The notes under the pieces were generated by a model, which saw nothing but the letters and a program-made list of their open reading frames with translations, was not told the origin of the DNA and made no database searches. This document shows positions 1-7,089 of a stretch of 10,063 nucleotides of DNA, piece by piece. The stretch covers positions 1 to 10,063 of the forward strand of contig DAOWNM010000073.1 of assembly GCA_030642565.1 (NCBI GenBank). Direction: 5' to 3'. The translations under genes were made by a program, and so were the position numbers. Within the stretch, counting starts at the first letter, position 1. Each line of letters starts with the position of its first letter. Source of the DNA: Bacteroidota bacterium (GTDB lineage Bacteria; Bacteroidota; Bacteroidia; Bacteroidales; GCA-2748055).

Positions 1-143
1 GTAACCGTTCCAGTGGCTCCGTAAGCCGGAGTTCAGGTGGTTCGCGTTCCAGTGGCTCTGTAAGCAGGAGTTCAGGTGGGTCATCGAGCCGCAGTTCAGG
101 GAGTTCATCAAGCCGGAGTTCAGGAGGTTCATCGAGACGTTAA
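1..143 (+). CDS. C-terminal end of an unidentified Ser/Gly/Arg-repeat protein (5'-truncated)
   Basis: An open frame (codons starting at base 3) enters from the left edge and stops at TAA 141-143. All 46 visible codons encode a low-complexity tail made almost only of Ser, Gly and Arg, with two Val and one Asn. It contains two 13-residue repeats (RSSGSVSRSSGGS; DNA 6-44 and 45-83), then two 8-residue units (84-107 and 108-131), and ends in SRR. The DNA units are near-identical, so this is a recent tandem expansion. Such tails are probably disordered and cationic. The functional domain lies outside the window, so the protein cannot be named. A 68-bp gap separates it from the next gene on the same strand, so co-transcription is possible. 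Confidence 0.7.
   Translation, partial: NRSSGSVSRSSGGSRSSGSVSRSSGGSSSRSSGSSSSRSSGGSSRR
6..131 (+). repeat. In-frame tandem repeats, 39 bp x 2 followed by 24 bp x 2
   Basis: Copies at 6-44 and 45-83 are 39 bp long and differ at only a few positions. Units at 84-107 and 108-131 are shorter 24-bp derivatives that lack the Gly-Ser-Val segment. All units are multiples of three and keep the Ser/Gly/Arg frame open. Slippage or unequal crossing-over could change the tail length between strains. More copies probably lie upstream of the window. Confidence 0.75.
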
Positions 144-211
144 ACTGTCATTCAATTCCAGGATCCTGTGTGGGGATCCCGGTTTCCTATGAAACAAAAA
201 CAGATACTGCT

Positions 212-1663
212 ATGAAACAATTATCATTTATAGCCATGCTTCTTGTGGGCTCAATCCTCACCATGGATGCCCAAAATGAGATGCAGGCACTAAGGTTTTC
301 CCAGTATAATCCATTTGGTACAGCCAGGTATGCTGCCCAGGGAGGGGCCATTGGAGCACTGGGTGGCGATTTCACTTCGGTGTTGACCAATCCGGCAGGG
401 CTCGGTCTCTACCGCTCTTCTGAATTCTCTTTTTCCCCATCATTTTACTGGGTCAATACCAGCTCAAATTTCCAGGGTGCCCGGGCAGATGAATCGCGGT
501 TGAAGTTCAACGTGGGTAGTATTGGTATGGTCAATGCTATTACCAGTGATAAGAGTAATGGGATTGTGGGTGCAGCTTTTGCACTTGGATACAATACCCT
601 GGTCAATTTCAACAACAGCACCACCATCCGGGGCATAAGCCAGAGCAGCTCACTGCTGGACGATTTTACCTGGCATGCCAATGCTGATCCGGATAACCTG
701 AGTCCCTTTTATGAGCAGCTGGCATTTGACACCTACCTGATGCCCTATGATGAGACTTCAGAAACGTACTGGCACGATATGCAGCTTGATGGATACGGTC
801 AGCAACTGTACCGTTCGTCGCTACAATCAGGTTATATTGGGGAGTACTCCCTTTCCGGGGCTTTCAATTTTAGCAACCTGCTCTATTTCGGTGCCACTAT
901 GGGGATTCATGCGGTCAGGTTCTATGAAGATATCTACCATACCGAAACAGATCATGACGATCATGTACTGGATTTTGATAGTTTTCGGTTCAGAGAGTTT
1001 AACAGCACCAGGGGATGGGGCTATACAGCACGTTTCGGGATGATCCTCAGGCCCATTCATATCCTCAGGATCGGAGCCTCCTTTCAACTGCCCACATACT
1101 ACCGTCTTACCGATGAGAAGTATACAGATATGGACTCATATTGGGACAGCAGTTCAGGGATAGATGATGCCTCCGAAGGGTCACCAAACGGGATCTACGA
1201 TTACAAGCTAAAAACTCCATTCAGGGCCAGTGCCAATGCGTCATTGATCCTTTCCAAATTTGCTACACTTTCGGCTGGTTATGAGTATGTGGATTATTCA
1301 GCGGCCCGGTTGAAAGCATATGACTATCAGTTTTTTGATGAAAATGACCAGATTCGCCAGGACTTCAGGGCGGCGCATAACCTGAAGGCAGGGGCCGAAA
1401 TCAGACTTAATTCGCTCTATTTACGTGCTGGCGGGCAGTACCTGATGAGTCCATTCACCGATACCCGGAACGATGCAGAGACCTGGGTCTATTCAGGGGG
1501 CATTGGTATCAGGACCCCTAAGGTCTATTTCGATATGAGCTACATCCATTCCAGCAGGAACGAAGTGTATGGAATGTACGCCTATGAACCGGGAGTCAAT
1601 GAAGTCTCTCTCAACGAGATCAACAGCCATAACCTGATGTTTACTGTTGGATTCAAGTTCTGA
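212..1663 (+). CDS. OmpP1/FadL-like outer-membrane beta-barrel protein
   Basis: A 483-residue protein when started at ATG 212, which places a classical signal peptide at residues 1-20 (Lys, hydrophobic core, MDA-Q cleavage site). An in-frame GTG at 170 would add 14 polar residues before the signal and is rejected. Residues 42-75 contain GGAIGALGGDFTSVLTNPAG followed by LGLYRSSEF. This is the N-terminal hatch-like signature of the Bacteroidetes branch of OmpP1/FadL/TodX proteins, often labelled 'hemin receptor' without proof. The rest alternates aromatic and polar residues as beta strands do, and the chain ends in Phe (VGFKF), as is usual for barrels. The expected role is passive uptake of hydrophobic or other small molecules across the outer membrane; the substrate is unknown. 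No SD precedes the start. The 3' end overlaps the convergent wbqC-like gene by 11 bp. Confidence 0.8.
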   Translation: MKQLSFIAMLLVGSILTMDAQNEMQALRFSQYNPFGTARYAAQGGAIGALGGDFTSVLTNPAGLGLYRSSEFSFSPSFYWVNTSSNFQGARADESRLKFNVGSIGMVNAITSDKSNGIVGAAFALGYNTLVNFNNSTTIRGISQSSSLLDDFTWHANADPDNLSPFYEQLAFDTYLMPYDETSETYWHDMQLDGYGQQLYRSSLQSGYIGEYSLSGAFNFSNLLYFGATMGIHAVRFYEDIYHTETDHDDHVLDFDSFRFREFNSTRGWGYTARFGMILRPIHILRIGASFQLPTYYRLTDEKYTDMDSYWDSSSGIDDASEGSPNGIYDYKLKTPFRASANASLILSKFATLSAGYEYVDYSAARLKAYDYQFFDENDQIRQDFRAAHNLKAGAEIRLNSLYLRAGGQYLMSPFTDTRNDAETWVYSGGIGIRTPKVYFDMSYIHSSRNEVYGMYAYEPGVNEVSLNEINSHNLMFTVGFKF

Positions 1664-2276
1664 GACAGCGCTGCAGGTAAGATAGTGCATCCGGGCCTTC
1701 ATTGAAGATCAGATCAAGGATACTCAGGTTGGATCGGAAGCCCAGGCGGTCGGAAAAGACCTGGTGATACTCCAGTGGAAGGAAACCATGATCTGCCACC
1801 GCCTGCTCCTTTTTGGGATGGATAAAATGCCTGGGATCATGCTCCGACGAAATGGGGGTAAATATTTCTGAACATACTACCGGGATATTCAGGCCCATCA
1901 TTCCGAGGGTCTGTTCAATCAGTTGAAGATTCAGATCGATTAAAAATTCATACCTCTTCTGGTAGAAAGGAGTGATCTCATCGGCCATATATTCAAAAAA
2001 CGGTGAAGAGGCGTATGAGGCCACCAGGCTGCGCCAGTGGATCTTATTCCAGTTGGTATCGTAATCGATCCTGATATCGCGAAGGTGTGTTTTTACACCG
2101 CTCTCTCTCTTCACCGGGATCGATAATGTAACCACTCCATTGGGTCCCATGATCATGCAACGGTTCCTGTAGGTCTGCTTGGAATAGCTGTCATACTGTT
2201 CCAGGACAATCTCCTGCTGCTTTACCAGCCGGGCAAAGTAGTTAACGGGTCCGTTATAGAGAGCCGGGAAAACCAA
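1653..2276 (-). CDS. WbqC-family protein
   Basis: A 207-residue protein matching the WbqC-like family (PF08889) along its length. Visible hallmarks are NGPVNYFARL near residues 8-17, KQTYRNRC at 33-40, LSIPV at 51-55, NKIHWRSLVASYASSPFFEY at 77-96, DLNLQL at 114-119, and YHQVF to NLSILDLIFNEGP at 170-195. Family members occur in O-antigen clusters and next to lepB in many Bacteroidetes; the biochemical activity is unsettled. No ATG or GTG precedes the conserved block. The upstream in-frame stop is at 2292-2294, so TTG at 2276 is the only usual start available. It lies 11 bp after the lepB stop codon, suggesting translation by ribosomes terminating on lepB. It is last in the dapB-lepB-lepB cluster. 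Family assignment is firm; the function is not. Confidence 0.85.
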   Translation of the reverse strand: MVFPALYNGPVNYFARLVKQQEIVLEQYDSYSKQTYRNRCMIMGPNGVVTLSIPVKRESGVKTHLRDIRIDYDTNWNKIHWRSLVASYASSPFFEYMADEITPFYQKRYEFLIDLNLQLIEQTLGMMGLNIPVVCSEIFTPISSEHDPRHFIHPKKEQAVADHGFLPLEYHQVFSDRLGFRSNLSILDLIFNEGPDALSYLQRCLRT

Positions 2277-2287
2277 TGGAACGGTAC

Positions 2288-3703
2288 TTACTTACTGGCC
2301 CTGACAATGCGAAACATCCTGTTCCAGCGGATCCCGCCATACTCTTTATCCACACTGAGCCAGATCAGACGGGGTTTTCCAATCACATGATCTTCGGGAA
2401 CAAATCCCCAGAACCGTGAGTCGGCCGAGTTGTGTCGGTTATCGCCCATCATAAAGTAGTAGTCCATCTGGAAGGTGTAACTGGAGGCCGGCTCTCCATT
2501 GATGTACACCTGGCTATCTTTTACCTCCAGGTCGTTTTTCTCGTAGGCCTCAATGATCCGCCTGTAGAGTGGCAGCGTCTCCATGTTAATATCTACAGTT
2601 GTCCCTTTCTCTGGAATGGTCAACGGACCATAATACTCCAGGTTCCAGGGATACCTCTTATCGTGGGGAAAGTTATCCCTGTCGTATTGTCCGTCGGTGA
2701 ACATATTGACGGCCTCTACAGTGACAATGCCAGGCAGGGCCCTGATTTTCTCTGCATTTTCGCTGGTTGTGGGAAAGGTATAGTTGGGGTTGTTCCTGAC
2801 ATCTGCCGCATCTCTGCCAATACCGAATGGCTCCAGTGAACGCGGATTAATGGGGGTGCCATTGGTTCTCACCCTGTACCAGCGCTGGATCCCCTTAAAG
2901 GATTTCTGTTTCTCACCATTGACATAGACCTCATTGTTGATTACCTGAAGGGTCTCACCCGCAATGGCCACGCACCGCTTGATGTAGTTATCGCGCCGGT
3001 CCACCGGCCTGGTCTCCACATCATATTTCTCTGCAATCTGCTTGCGCACATAATCTGCATATACCCCCATGGGGCGTGTACGATTGTTTCGTGCCTGGTC
3101 TGCCTGCATCAGATTGTAGGACTCGTCACGAACCAGGTCGTAATAGTCAAAATTACCCCTGGCGTACAGTTTGTGATCCGATTTCTCCAGGGCCACAGTA
3201 TCGGAAGCGGGGAAATTGAAGACCACAATATCGTCTCTTTTGACCTTGCTGAATCCTTTCAATCTTTTATAGGGACGCTTGATCCACTCCAGGTATGATT
3301 TTCCTCCCAGTACTGTATTGGGCAGGAAAGGGATGGCCAGTGGGGTATTGGGGGTTCGGGGTCCGTATGCGGTCTTGCTCACATAGAGGTGATCGCCTAC
3401 CAGCAAGCTGCCTTCCATGGAGGGGGTGGGGATTTTATAGTTTTGAAAAAGAAAGATATTGATTAGGGATACTGCAACCACAGCAAAAATAAGCGCATCG
3501 AGCCACTCAACGATCACATTGTTCTTTTTCTTCCTGCTTTTCCAGAATGACCAGTTGACCTTTTTACTCACATAGATATCGTACACCACAGGTATACCAA
3601 GAAGGAACCAGTAATTCTTCAACCAGATCACAAAAAGAATATAGATAAAGACGGCAATGCCGAACTTGAAGTATCTATGTTTCAATAACTTACTAATATT
3701 CAT
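2288..3703 (-). CDS. lepB: Signal peptidase I (S26), tandem copy 2
   Basis: A type I signal peptidase of 471 residues from ATG 3703; a GTG immediately before it (3706) is the alternative start. It cleaves signal peptides from exported proteins at the outer face of the inner membrane with a Ser/Lys dyad. Hydrophobic segments lie at about residues 11-45 and 69-87. They are followed by the catalytic block IPTPSMEGSLLVGDHLYVSK (Ser95), the KRDDIVVFNFP block near 155-165, YIKRCVAIAGETL with the general-base Lys242, and box E GDNRHNSADSRFWGFVPEDH at 420-439. The stretch between Lys242 and box E is about 170 residues, longer than in E. coli LepB and typical of Bacteroidetes enzymes. All active-site motifs are intact. 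It starts 8 bp after the stop of its paralogue and continues into the wbqC-like gene. No SD is visible. Confidence 0.93.
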   Translation of the reverse strand: MNISKLLKHRYFKFGIAVFIYILFVIWLKNYWFLLGIPVVYDIYVSKKVNWSFWKSRKKKNNVIVEWLDALIFAVVAVSLINIFLFQNYKIPTPSMEGSLLVGDHLYVSKTAYGPRTPNTPLAIPFLPNTVLGGKSYLEWIKRPYKRLKGFSKVKRDDIVVFNFPASDTVALEKSDHKLYARGNFDYYDLVRDESYNLMQADQARNNRTRPMGVYADYVRKQIAEKYDVETRPVDRRDNYIKRCVAIAGETLQVINNEVYVNGEKQKSFKGIQRWYRVRTNGTPINPRSLEPFGIGRDAADVRNNPNYTFPTTSENAEKIRALPGIVTVEAVNMFTDGQYDRDNFPHDKRYPWNLEYYGPLTIPEKGTTVDINMETLPLYRRIIEAYEKNDLEVKDSQVYINGEPASSYTFQMDYYFMMGDNRHNSADSRFWGFVPEDHVIGKPRLIWLSVDKEYGGIRWNRMFRIVRASK

Positions 3704-3711
3704 CACGCTTT

Positions 3712-5031
3712 TTATTTAATGGACCTAAAGATACGTTCTTTTCTTAAACCACCAATGAAAGGGGTGTCGGGTTTGATAGAGAACCAGACAACAACTGCCT
3801 TGCCCAGGAGGTGGTCCTCGGGGACAAATCCCCAGTACCTGGAATCGGCCGAGTTATGGTGGTTGTCCCCCATCACAAAGTAGTAATCCATCTGAATGAT
3901 ATAACTGTTAGCTGGTTTACCGTTGATATGGATTACTCCATCGATAATCGCCAGGTCGTTCTGCTCATAAATATCGATAATACGCTGGTATAGTGGCAAG
4001 TTCAGGTTATTGAGCTGGATGGTATCGCCACGGGCCGGAATCCGAAGAGGACCGAAATTGTCGCCGGTCCATCTGTAAAATTTGTTGTGGGGAAATATCT
4101 CCTGGTTCTGGAAAGAGAGTGTGGGTTCTGTATATCTGCTGATGCTTCTCACTTCAGGGAAAGATCTCAATGATGCAACATTCTCCTTCGCCAGATATAA
4201 AACGTGCAGGGAGTTGACCGGATTGTATGTGACAGAGTTCTTAAGGATTTTTAACGAATCGAGCAGAGGATCGGGAAGGGGCTCACCCCTGGTGGTGACA
4301 TAATATTTGAATTTCTGAAGAGGCAATTCTGACCTCACTAAACCATTTACCCGAACTCTCCCTTCGGAGATCAGCAGGGTATCGCCGGGCAGGGCAATAC
4401 ACCTTTTGATGTAGTTCTCCCTTTTGTCGACCGGGTGAGTAATGATATCAAATTCGGATAACAGATACTCCCGTCCGTACTGTCTTACAAGAGAGTAGTA
4501 GTTTTGTCCCGGATACTGTACAACCATAGTATCTCCCTCCGGGAAGTTAAAGACAATGATATCCTCTCTTTTTACATTTGAGTATCCATTTAGCCGTTTA
4601 TGAGGCATTTTAAGCTTTTCGGAGTAGGACTTTTTGCCGGAAGGGAGCTTGTTGTGATAAAAGGGGATGGCCAGTGGGGTTTCGGGCAGTCTGGGACCAT
4701 AGGCCAGTTTACTCACAAAGATATAGTCTCCGGCCAGCAGGGTCTCCTCCATGGAGGGGGTGGGGATCTTGTAGGTCTCCACGAACAGTATTTTGATGGT
4801 GAATGAACAGACCAGGGCAAGCAGCAGGATAGAGAGCCATTCAAGGCCCGATTGAAGGTGACGTGGCAGTCCATATTTTCGAAGGGTCCAGTCGACCTTT
4901 CGGGTCAGAAAGATATCGAAGAGTACAATGTTGATTGGAAGCAGGAACAGGAGGCCGATCCATATAACCATCATCGACCACAACAGGCCGGAGAGAAAAA
5001 AACCAAGGTACCTCCATGCCACTCTCTCCAT
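3712..5031 (-). CDS. lepB: Signal peptidase I (S26), tandem copy 1, variant box E
   Basis: A 439-residue paralogue of the adjacent lepB. It has membrane segments at about residues 10-45 and 65-84, the nucleophile block IPTPSMEETLLAGDYIFVSK (Ser93), KREDIIVFNFPEGD (about 154-167), and YIKRCIALPGDTL with the general-base Lys209. Box E at 388-402 reads GDNHHNSADSRYWGF. The residue after GDN is His391, where E. coli LepB and the neighbouring paralogue have Arg. The Ser/Lys dyad and the Ser-Ala-Asp-Ser-Arg part are intact, so it is probably active. The about 173-residue region between Lys209 and box E diverges strongly from the paralogue, as expected if the two copies have separated in substrate or partner preference. 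The start ATG is 4 bp after the dapB stop codon, so translation is likely coupled. Confidence 0.92.
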   Translation of the reverse strand: MERVAWRYLGFFLSGLLWSMMVIWIGLLFLLPINIVLFDIFLTRKVDWTLRKYGLPRHLQSGLEWLSILLLALVCSFTIKILFVETYKIPTPSMEETLLAGDYIFVSKLAYGPRLPETPLAIPFYHNKLPSGKKSYSEKLKMPHKRLNGYSNVKREDIIVFNFPEGDTMVVQYPGQNYYSLVRQYGREYLLSEFDIITHPVDKRENYIKRCIALPGDTLLISEGRVRVNGLVRSELPLQKFKYYVTTRGEPLPDPLLDSLKILKNSVTYNPVNSLHVLYLAKENVASLRSFPEVRSISRYTEPTLSFQNQEIFPHNKFYRWTGDNFGPLRIPARGDTIQLNNLNLPLYQRIIDIYEQNDLAIIDGVIHINGKPANSYIIQMDYYFVMGDNHHNSADSRYWGFVPEDHLLGKAVVVWFSIKPDTPFIGGLRKERIFRSIK

Positions 5032-5035
5032 TCCA

Positions 5036-5767
5036 TTACAGATTTAGAAGATCCTGCATTCCGAAAACGCCCTTTCTCTCTTTAACAAACCTGGCAGCAA
5101 GCAGCGCTCCTGCTGCAAAGGCATCTCTTGTTTTCGCATTGTGACTGAGCGTAATAGAGTCCATATGTGACTCATAATGAATGGTATGTTGTCCCATGAT
5201 CTCACCTTCCCGGATCGCCTCTATGGCCAGCTGACCGGCCGTTTCCCCTTTATCATCATTACTTCCCTTCAGGTACCATCTGTTGATCTTTCTGTTCATC
5301 GCCAGAATCTGTTGGGCCAGTGTAATAGCAGTACCACTGGGAGCATCCTGCTTGTGCACATGGTGCACTTCGCTCAAGGAAATTGCATATTCCGGAAACT
5401 GATCCATGATCTCTGCCAGCTTCCGGTTCAGGGCAAACAGGATATTGACACCGATGCTGAAGTTACTGGCATAAAAGAGGGTACCATTTTTTTCCAAACA
5501 CAATGCTTTAATTTCAGGAATTTTTTCGTTCCATCCAGTGGTTCCGGTTACCACCGGTACCCCAATATCGATGCACTCCATAATATTTTCGGGAGCTGCA
5601 GCCGGGGTTGAGAATTCGATGGCGACATCAATACCAACCAGCTTGCTGGCATTCAGTTGGGCACGGTTATGTTCATCGATGATCACAGGGAAGGAGTACC
5701 CCTGCTGAATCCCAAGTGCCTCGATGGTCCTGCCCATTTTTCCATATCCGATCAATGCAATATTCAT
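5036..5767 (-). CDS. dapB: 4-hydroxy-tetrahydrodipicolinate reductase
   Basis: A 243-residue protein that reduces 4-hydroxy-tetrahydrodipicolinate with NAD(P)H in the lysine/meso-diaminopimelate pathway, which feeds protein and peptidoglycan synthesis in the cytoplasm. The nucleotide-binding GYGKMG (7-12) follows the first beta strand directly. FSTPAA (52-57) and GTTGW (75-79) line the cofactor site. The signature SEVHHVHKQDAPSGTA (132-147) contains the catalytic His135 and Lys139, matching E. coli His159 and Lys163. ATG 5767 is chosen because the Rossmann strand begins at residue 2. Ten further codons are open up to 5797 but fall inside the terminator hairpin. It is shorter than E. coli DapB (273 aa), as is common in Bacteroidetes. 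It is the first gene of the cluster that continues into both lepB copies and wbqC-like. No SD is visible. Confidence 0.95.
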   Translation of the reverse strand: MNIALIGYGKMGRTIEALGIQQGYSFPVIIDEHNRAQLNASKLVGIDVAIEFSTPAAAPENIMECIDIGVPVVTGTTGWNEKIPEIKALCLEKNGTLFYASNFSIGVNILFALNRKLAEIMDQFPEYAISLSEVHHVHKQDAPSGTAITLAQQILAMNRKINRWYLKGSNDDKGETAGQLAIEAIREGEIMGQHTIHYESHMDSITLSHNAKTRDAFAAGALLAARFVKERKGVFGMQDLLNL

Positions 5768-5778
5768 TAGAACAAGAT

Positions 5779-5815
5779 AAAAAAAAAGCTGCTCCATTCA
5801 TCCGGAGCAGCTTTT
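5779..5815 (-). terminator. Intrinsic terminator of the thrS-infC-rpmI-rplT operon
   Basis: An 8-bp perfect GC-rich stem pairs 5788-5795 with 5804-5811 (GCTGCTCC/GGAGCAGC), extended by four A-T pairs to 12 bp, around an 8-nt loop at 5796-5803. On the minus strand it is followed by nine U residues (A run at 5779-5787). It begins 20 bp after the rplT stop codon and ends 11 nt before the dapB start codon. On the plus strand the tail is only TTTT, so termination in that direction should be weaker. Confidence 0.9.
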
Positions 5816-5835
5816 AAATGAGATATTGTAAGGTC

Positions 5836-6180
5836 TTACTGAACTTTCTTTACAATGGCTTCAAAGGCCCGCGGGTCGTTCATGGCGAGGTCGGCAAGTA
5901 CTTTGCGGTTGATCTCGATACCTGATTTACTCAATTTTCCCATAAACTCTGAATAGGACATGTCGTATTCACGAACAGCAGCATTGATCCTCTGGATCCA
6001 GAGTGCCCTGAAGTTGGCTTTCTTCTTACGACGATCGCGGTATGCATAGGAGAGACCTTTCTCATAAGCATTCTTGGAGACTGTCCAGACATTTTTTCTG
6101 CGACCAAAATATCCTTTGGTCTGCTTCATCACTTTTTTTCTCTTCTGTCTTGATGCGACAGCGTTGTTTACTCTTGGCAT
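5836..6180 (-). CDS. rplT: 50S ribosomal protein L20
   Basis: A 114-residue protein with the full bL20 pattern: MPRVNNAVASRQKRKKVMKQ, then the GYFGRRKN block, AYRDRRKKKANFRALWIQRI (about residues 46-65) and a C-terminal part containing INRKVLADLA. L20 binds 23S rRNA early and is needed for assembly of the large subunit; in E. coli and Bacillus it also represses its own operon by binding mRNA. Length and start (ATG 6180) are normal. A purine-rich stretch but no real SD precedes the start. It is the last gene of the operon, followed after 20 bp by an intrinsic terminator. An unusually long 97-nt gap separates it from rpmI. Confidence 0.97.
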   Translation of the reverse strand: MPRVNNAVASRQKRKKVMKQTKGYFGRRKNVWTVSKNAYEKGLSYAYRDRRKKKANFRALWIQRINAAVREYDMSYSEFMGKLSKSGIEINRKVLADLAMNDPRAFEAIVKKVQ

Positions 6181-6197
6181 TTCTTTTTCACTTTTTA

Positions 6198-6236
6198 GAT
6201 GCAGGCGGTCGTTTAGACACTTGCTGGCTCCACATC
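6198..6236 (-). promoter_or_regulatory. Possible structured leader between rpmI and rplT
   Basis: The 97-nt rpmI-rplT gap (6181-6277) contains complementary arms at 6230-6236 and 6198-6204. On the RNA they give GAUGUGG pairing with CUGCAUC, seven pairs of which two are G-U. They enclose a smaller GUC/GAC hairpin at 6208-6218. The structure ends about 18 nt before the rplT start, where a bound L20 could affect initiation. This is a reading by eye of modest strength. L20 autoregulation is known in other phyla, but I do not recognise this as a described family. Confidence 0.3.
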
Positions 6237-6277
6237 CCGGTTAAAACTAATTTACCTGTTTATTAAAAGTTAGGTTC

Positions 6278-6475
6278 TTACTTCATAGCAAGCAGACGCT
6301 TGATATTATCTTTGTCAGCCTTATGTACTTCACCAAAATAGGTCAGGTTCCGCTTGCGCTTCTTTGACTTCTTAGTAAGAATATGACTCTTGTAAGCGTG
6401 TTTCCTCTTGATTTTACCGGTTCCGGTGAGTGTGAATCTCTTCTTTGCTCCCGGATTCGTCTTCATTTTTGGCAT
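6278..6475 (-). CDS. rpmI: 50S ribosomal protein L35
   Basis: A 65-residue, very basic protein of normal length for bL35. It shows the family pattern MPKMKTNPGAKKRFTLTGTG, the KIKRKHAYKSHILTKKSKKRKRN core (about residues 21-43) and a short helical end (NIKRLLAMK). L35 is a small zinc-free protein of the large ribosomal subunit. It lies 27 bp downstream of infC and upstream of rplT, in the conserved infC-rpmI-rplT order. An AGGA four nt before ATG 6475 is at best a weak SD. Confidence 0.96.
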   Translation of the reverse strand: MPKMKTNPGAKKRFTLTGTGKIKRKHAYKSHILTKKSKKRKRNLTYFGEVHKADKDNIKRLLAMK

Positions 6476-6502
6476 TATTCCTACAATTTATCTATATAAA
6501 AA

Positions 6503-7075
6503 CTATTTCTTTTTCACTACTTTGGGTGCCATAAACATGGTCATCCGTTTTCCCTCAAGTTTGGGAAGCTGTTCAACCTTCCCAACCTCTTCAAGGTCCT
6601 GGGCAAGCTTTAACAGGAGGATCTCACCCTTCTCCTTATATAAAATGGACCTTCCTTTGAAGAATACAAAAGCTTTCAGCTTTGCTCCATCTTCAAGAAA
6701 TTTATGAGCATGCTTCAGTTTAAAACTGTAATCATGTTCATCAGTATTGGGCCCGAATCTGATCTCTTTCACCACTATCTTGGTGGCTTTGGATTTCATC
6801 TCCTTCTGTTTCTTCTTCTGCTGGTAGAGAAACTTCTGATAGTCGATGGCCCTGCAAACAGGCGGATCGGCCTTTGGTGAAATCTCCACCAGGTCGAGAT
6901 CTAGCAAATCAGCAATCTTCAGGGCTTCAGCTATTGAGACAACCCCTGGATTTTCAATGTTCTCTCCAACAAGGCGAACTTCGGTGGCACGGATCGACTG
7001 ATTGGTTCTGAAAGCGATCCTGTCCTTGTTGCGGTTATCGTTATTACGTCTACGATAATGGCTTGGTCCTGCTAT
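6503..7075 (-). CDS. infC: Translation initiation factor IF-3, apparent AUA start
   Basis: IF3 binds the 30S subunit, prevents premature 50S joining and proofreads start codon and initiator tRNA. The frame is open back to a TAG at 7088-7090. Conserved IF3 sequence begins well before the only usual start in the frame (TTG 6907), with TNQSIRATEVRLVGENIE and SIAEALKIADLLDLDLVEI in the N-terminal domain. The linker contains KFLYQQKKKQKE, and the C-terminal domain shows VKEIRFGPNTDEHDY, FVFFKGRSI and LEGKRMTM. No ATG, GTG or TTG lies between the upstream stop and 6907. ATA at 7073-7075 sits 8 nt after AGGAGG (7084-7089), giving 190 residues with a basic N-terminal extension rich in Arg and Asn. 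infC in other bacteria uses AUU or other rare starts that IF3 itself discriminates against, giving autoregulation. thrS ends 23 bp upstream. Confidence 0.9.
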   Translation of the reverse strand: MAGPSHYRRRNNDNRNKDRIAFRTNQSIRATEVRLVGENIENPGVVSIAEALKIADLLDLDLVEISPKADPPVCRAIDYQKFLYQQKKKQKEMKSKATKIVVKEIRFGPNTDEHDYSFKLKHAHKFLEDGAKLKAFVFFKGRSILYKEKGEILLLKLAQDLEEVGKVEQLPKLEGKRMTMFMAPKVVKKK

Positions 7076-7083
7076 GACGTGTT

Positions 7084-7089
7084 CCTCCT
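7084..7089 (-). promoter_or_regulatory. Perfect Shine-Dalgarno AGGAGG of infC
   Basis: The minus strand reads AGGAGG, then AACACGTC (8 nt), then ATA. The spacing is near optimal for an initiation codon at 7073-7075 and decides the infC start. The hexamer overlaps the in-frame TAG that closes the frame upstream. No other gene in this window has a comparable SD, in keeping with the general disuse of SDs in Bacteroidota. Confidence 0.85.

Noticed and set aside
159..180. Two adjacent GGATCC palindromes between the repeat protein and the barrel gene, able to form a hairpin (161-166 with 174-179)
   Set aside because: No T run follows, so it is not a convincing terminator. Two copies of a 6-bp palindrome can arise by chance.
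2432..2839. 135-codon open frame opposite lepB copy 2
   Set aside because: It is a shadow of the lepB reading frame. A similar shadow occurs opposite the paralogue because the two genes share sequence.
5177..5611. 144-codon open frame on the plus strand opposite dapB
   Set aside because: It is antisense to the conserved dapB coding sequence, with no recognisable motif.
5768..5797. N-terminal extension of dapB to 5797
   Set aside because: It lies in the terminator hairpin and U tract, and the Rossmann strand begins directly after ATG 5767.
6503..6907. infC starting at TTG 6907 (134 residues)
   Set aside because: It would remove most of the IF3 N-terminal domain, whose conserved residues are encoded upstream in the same open frame behind a perfect SD.
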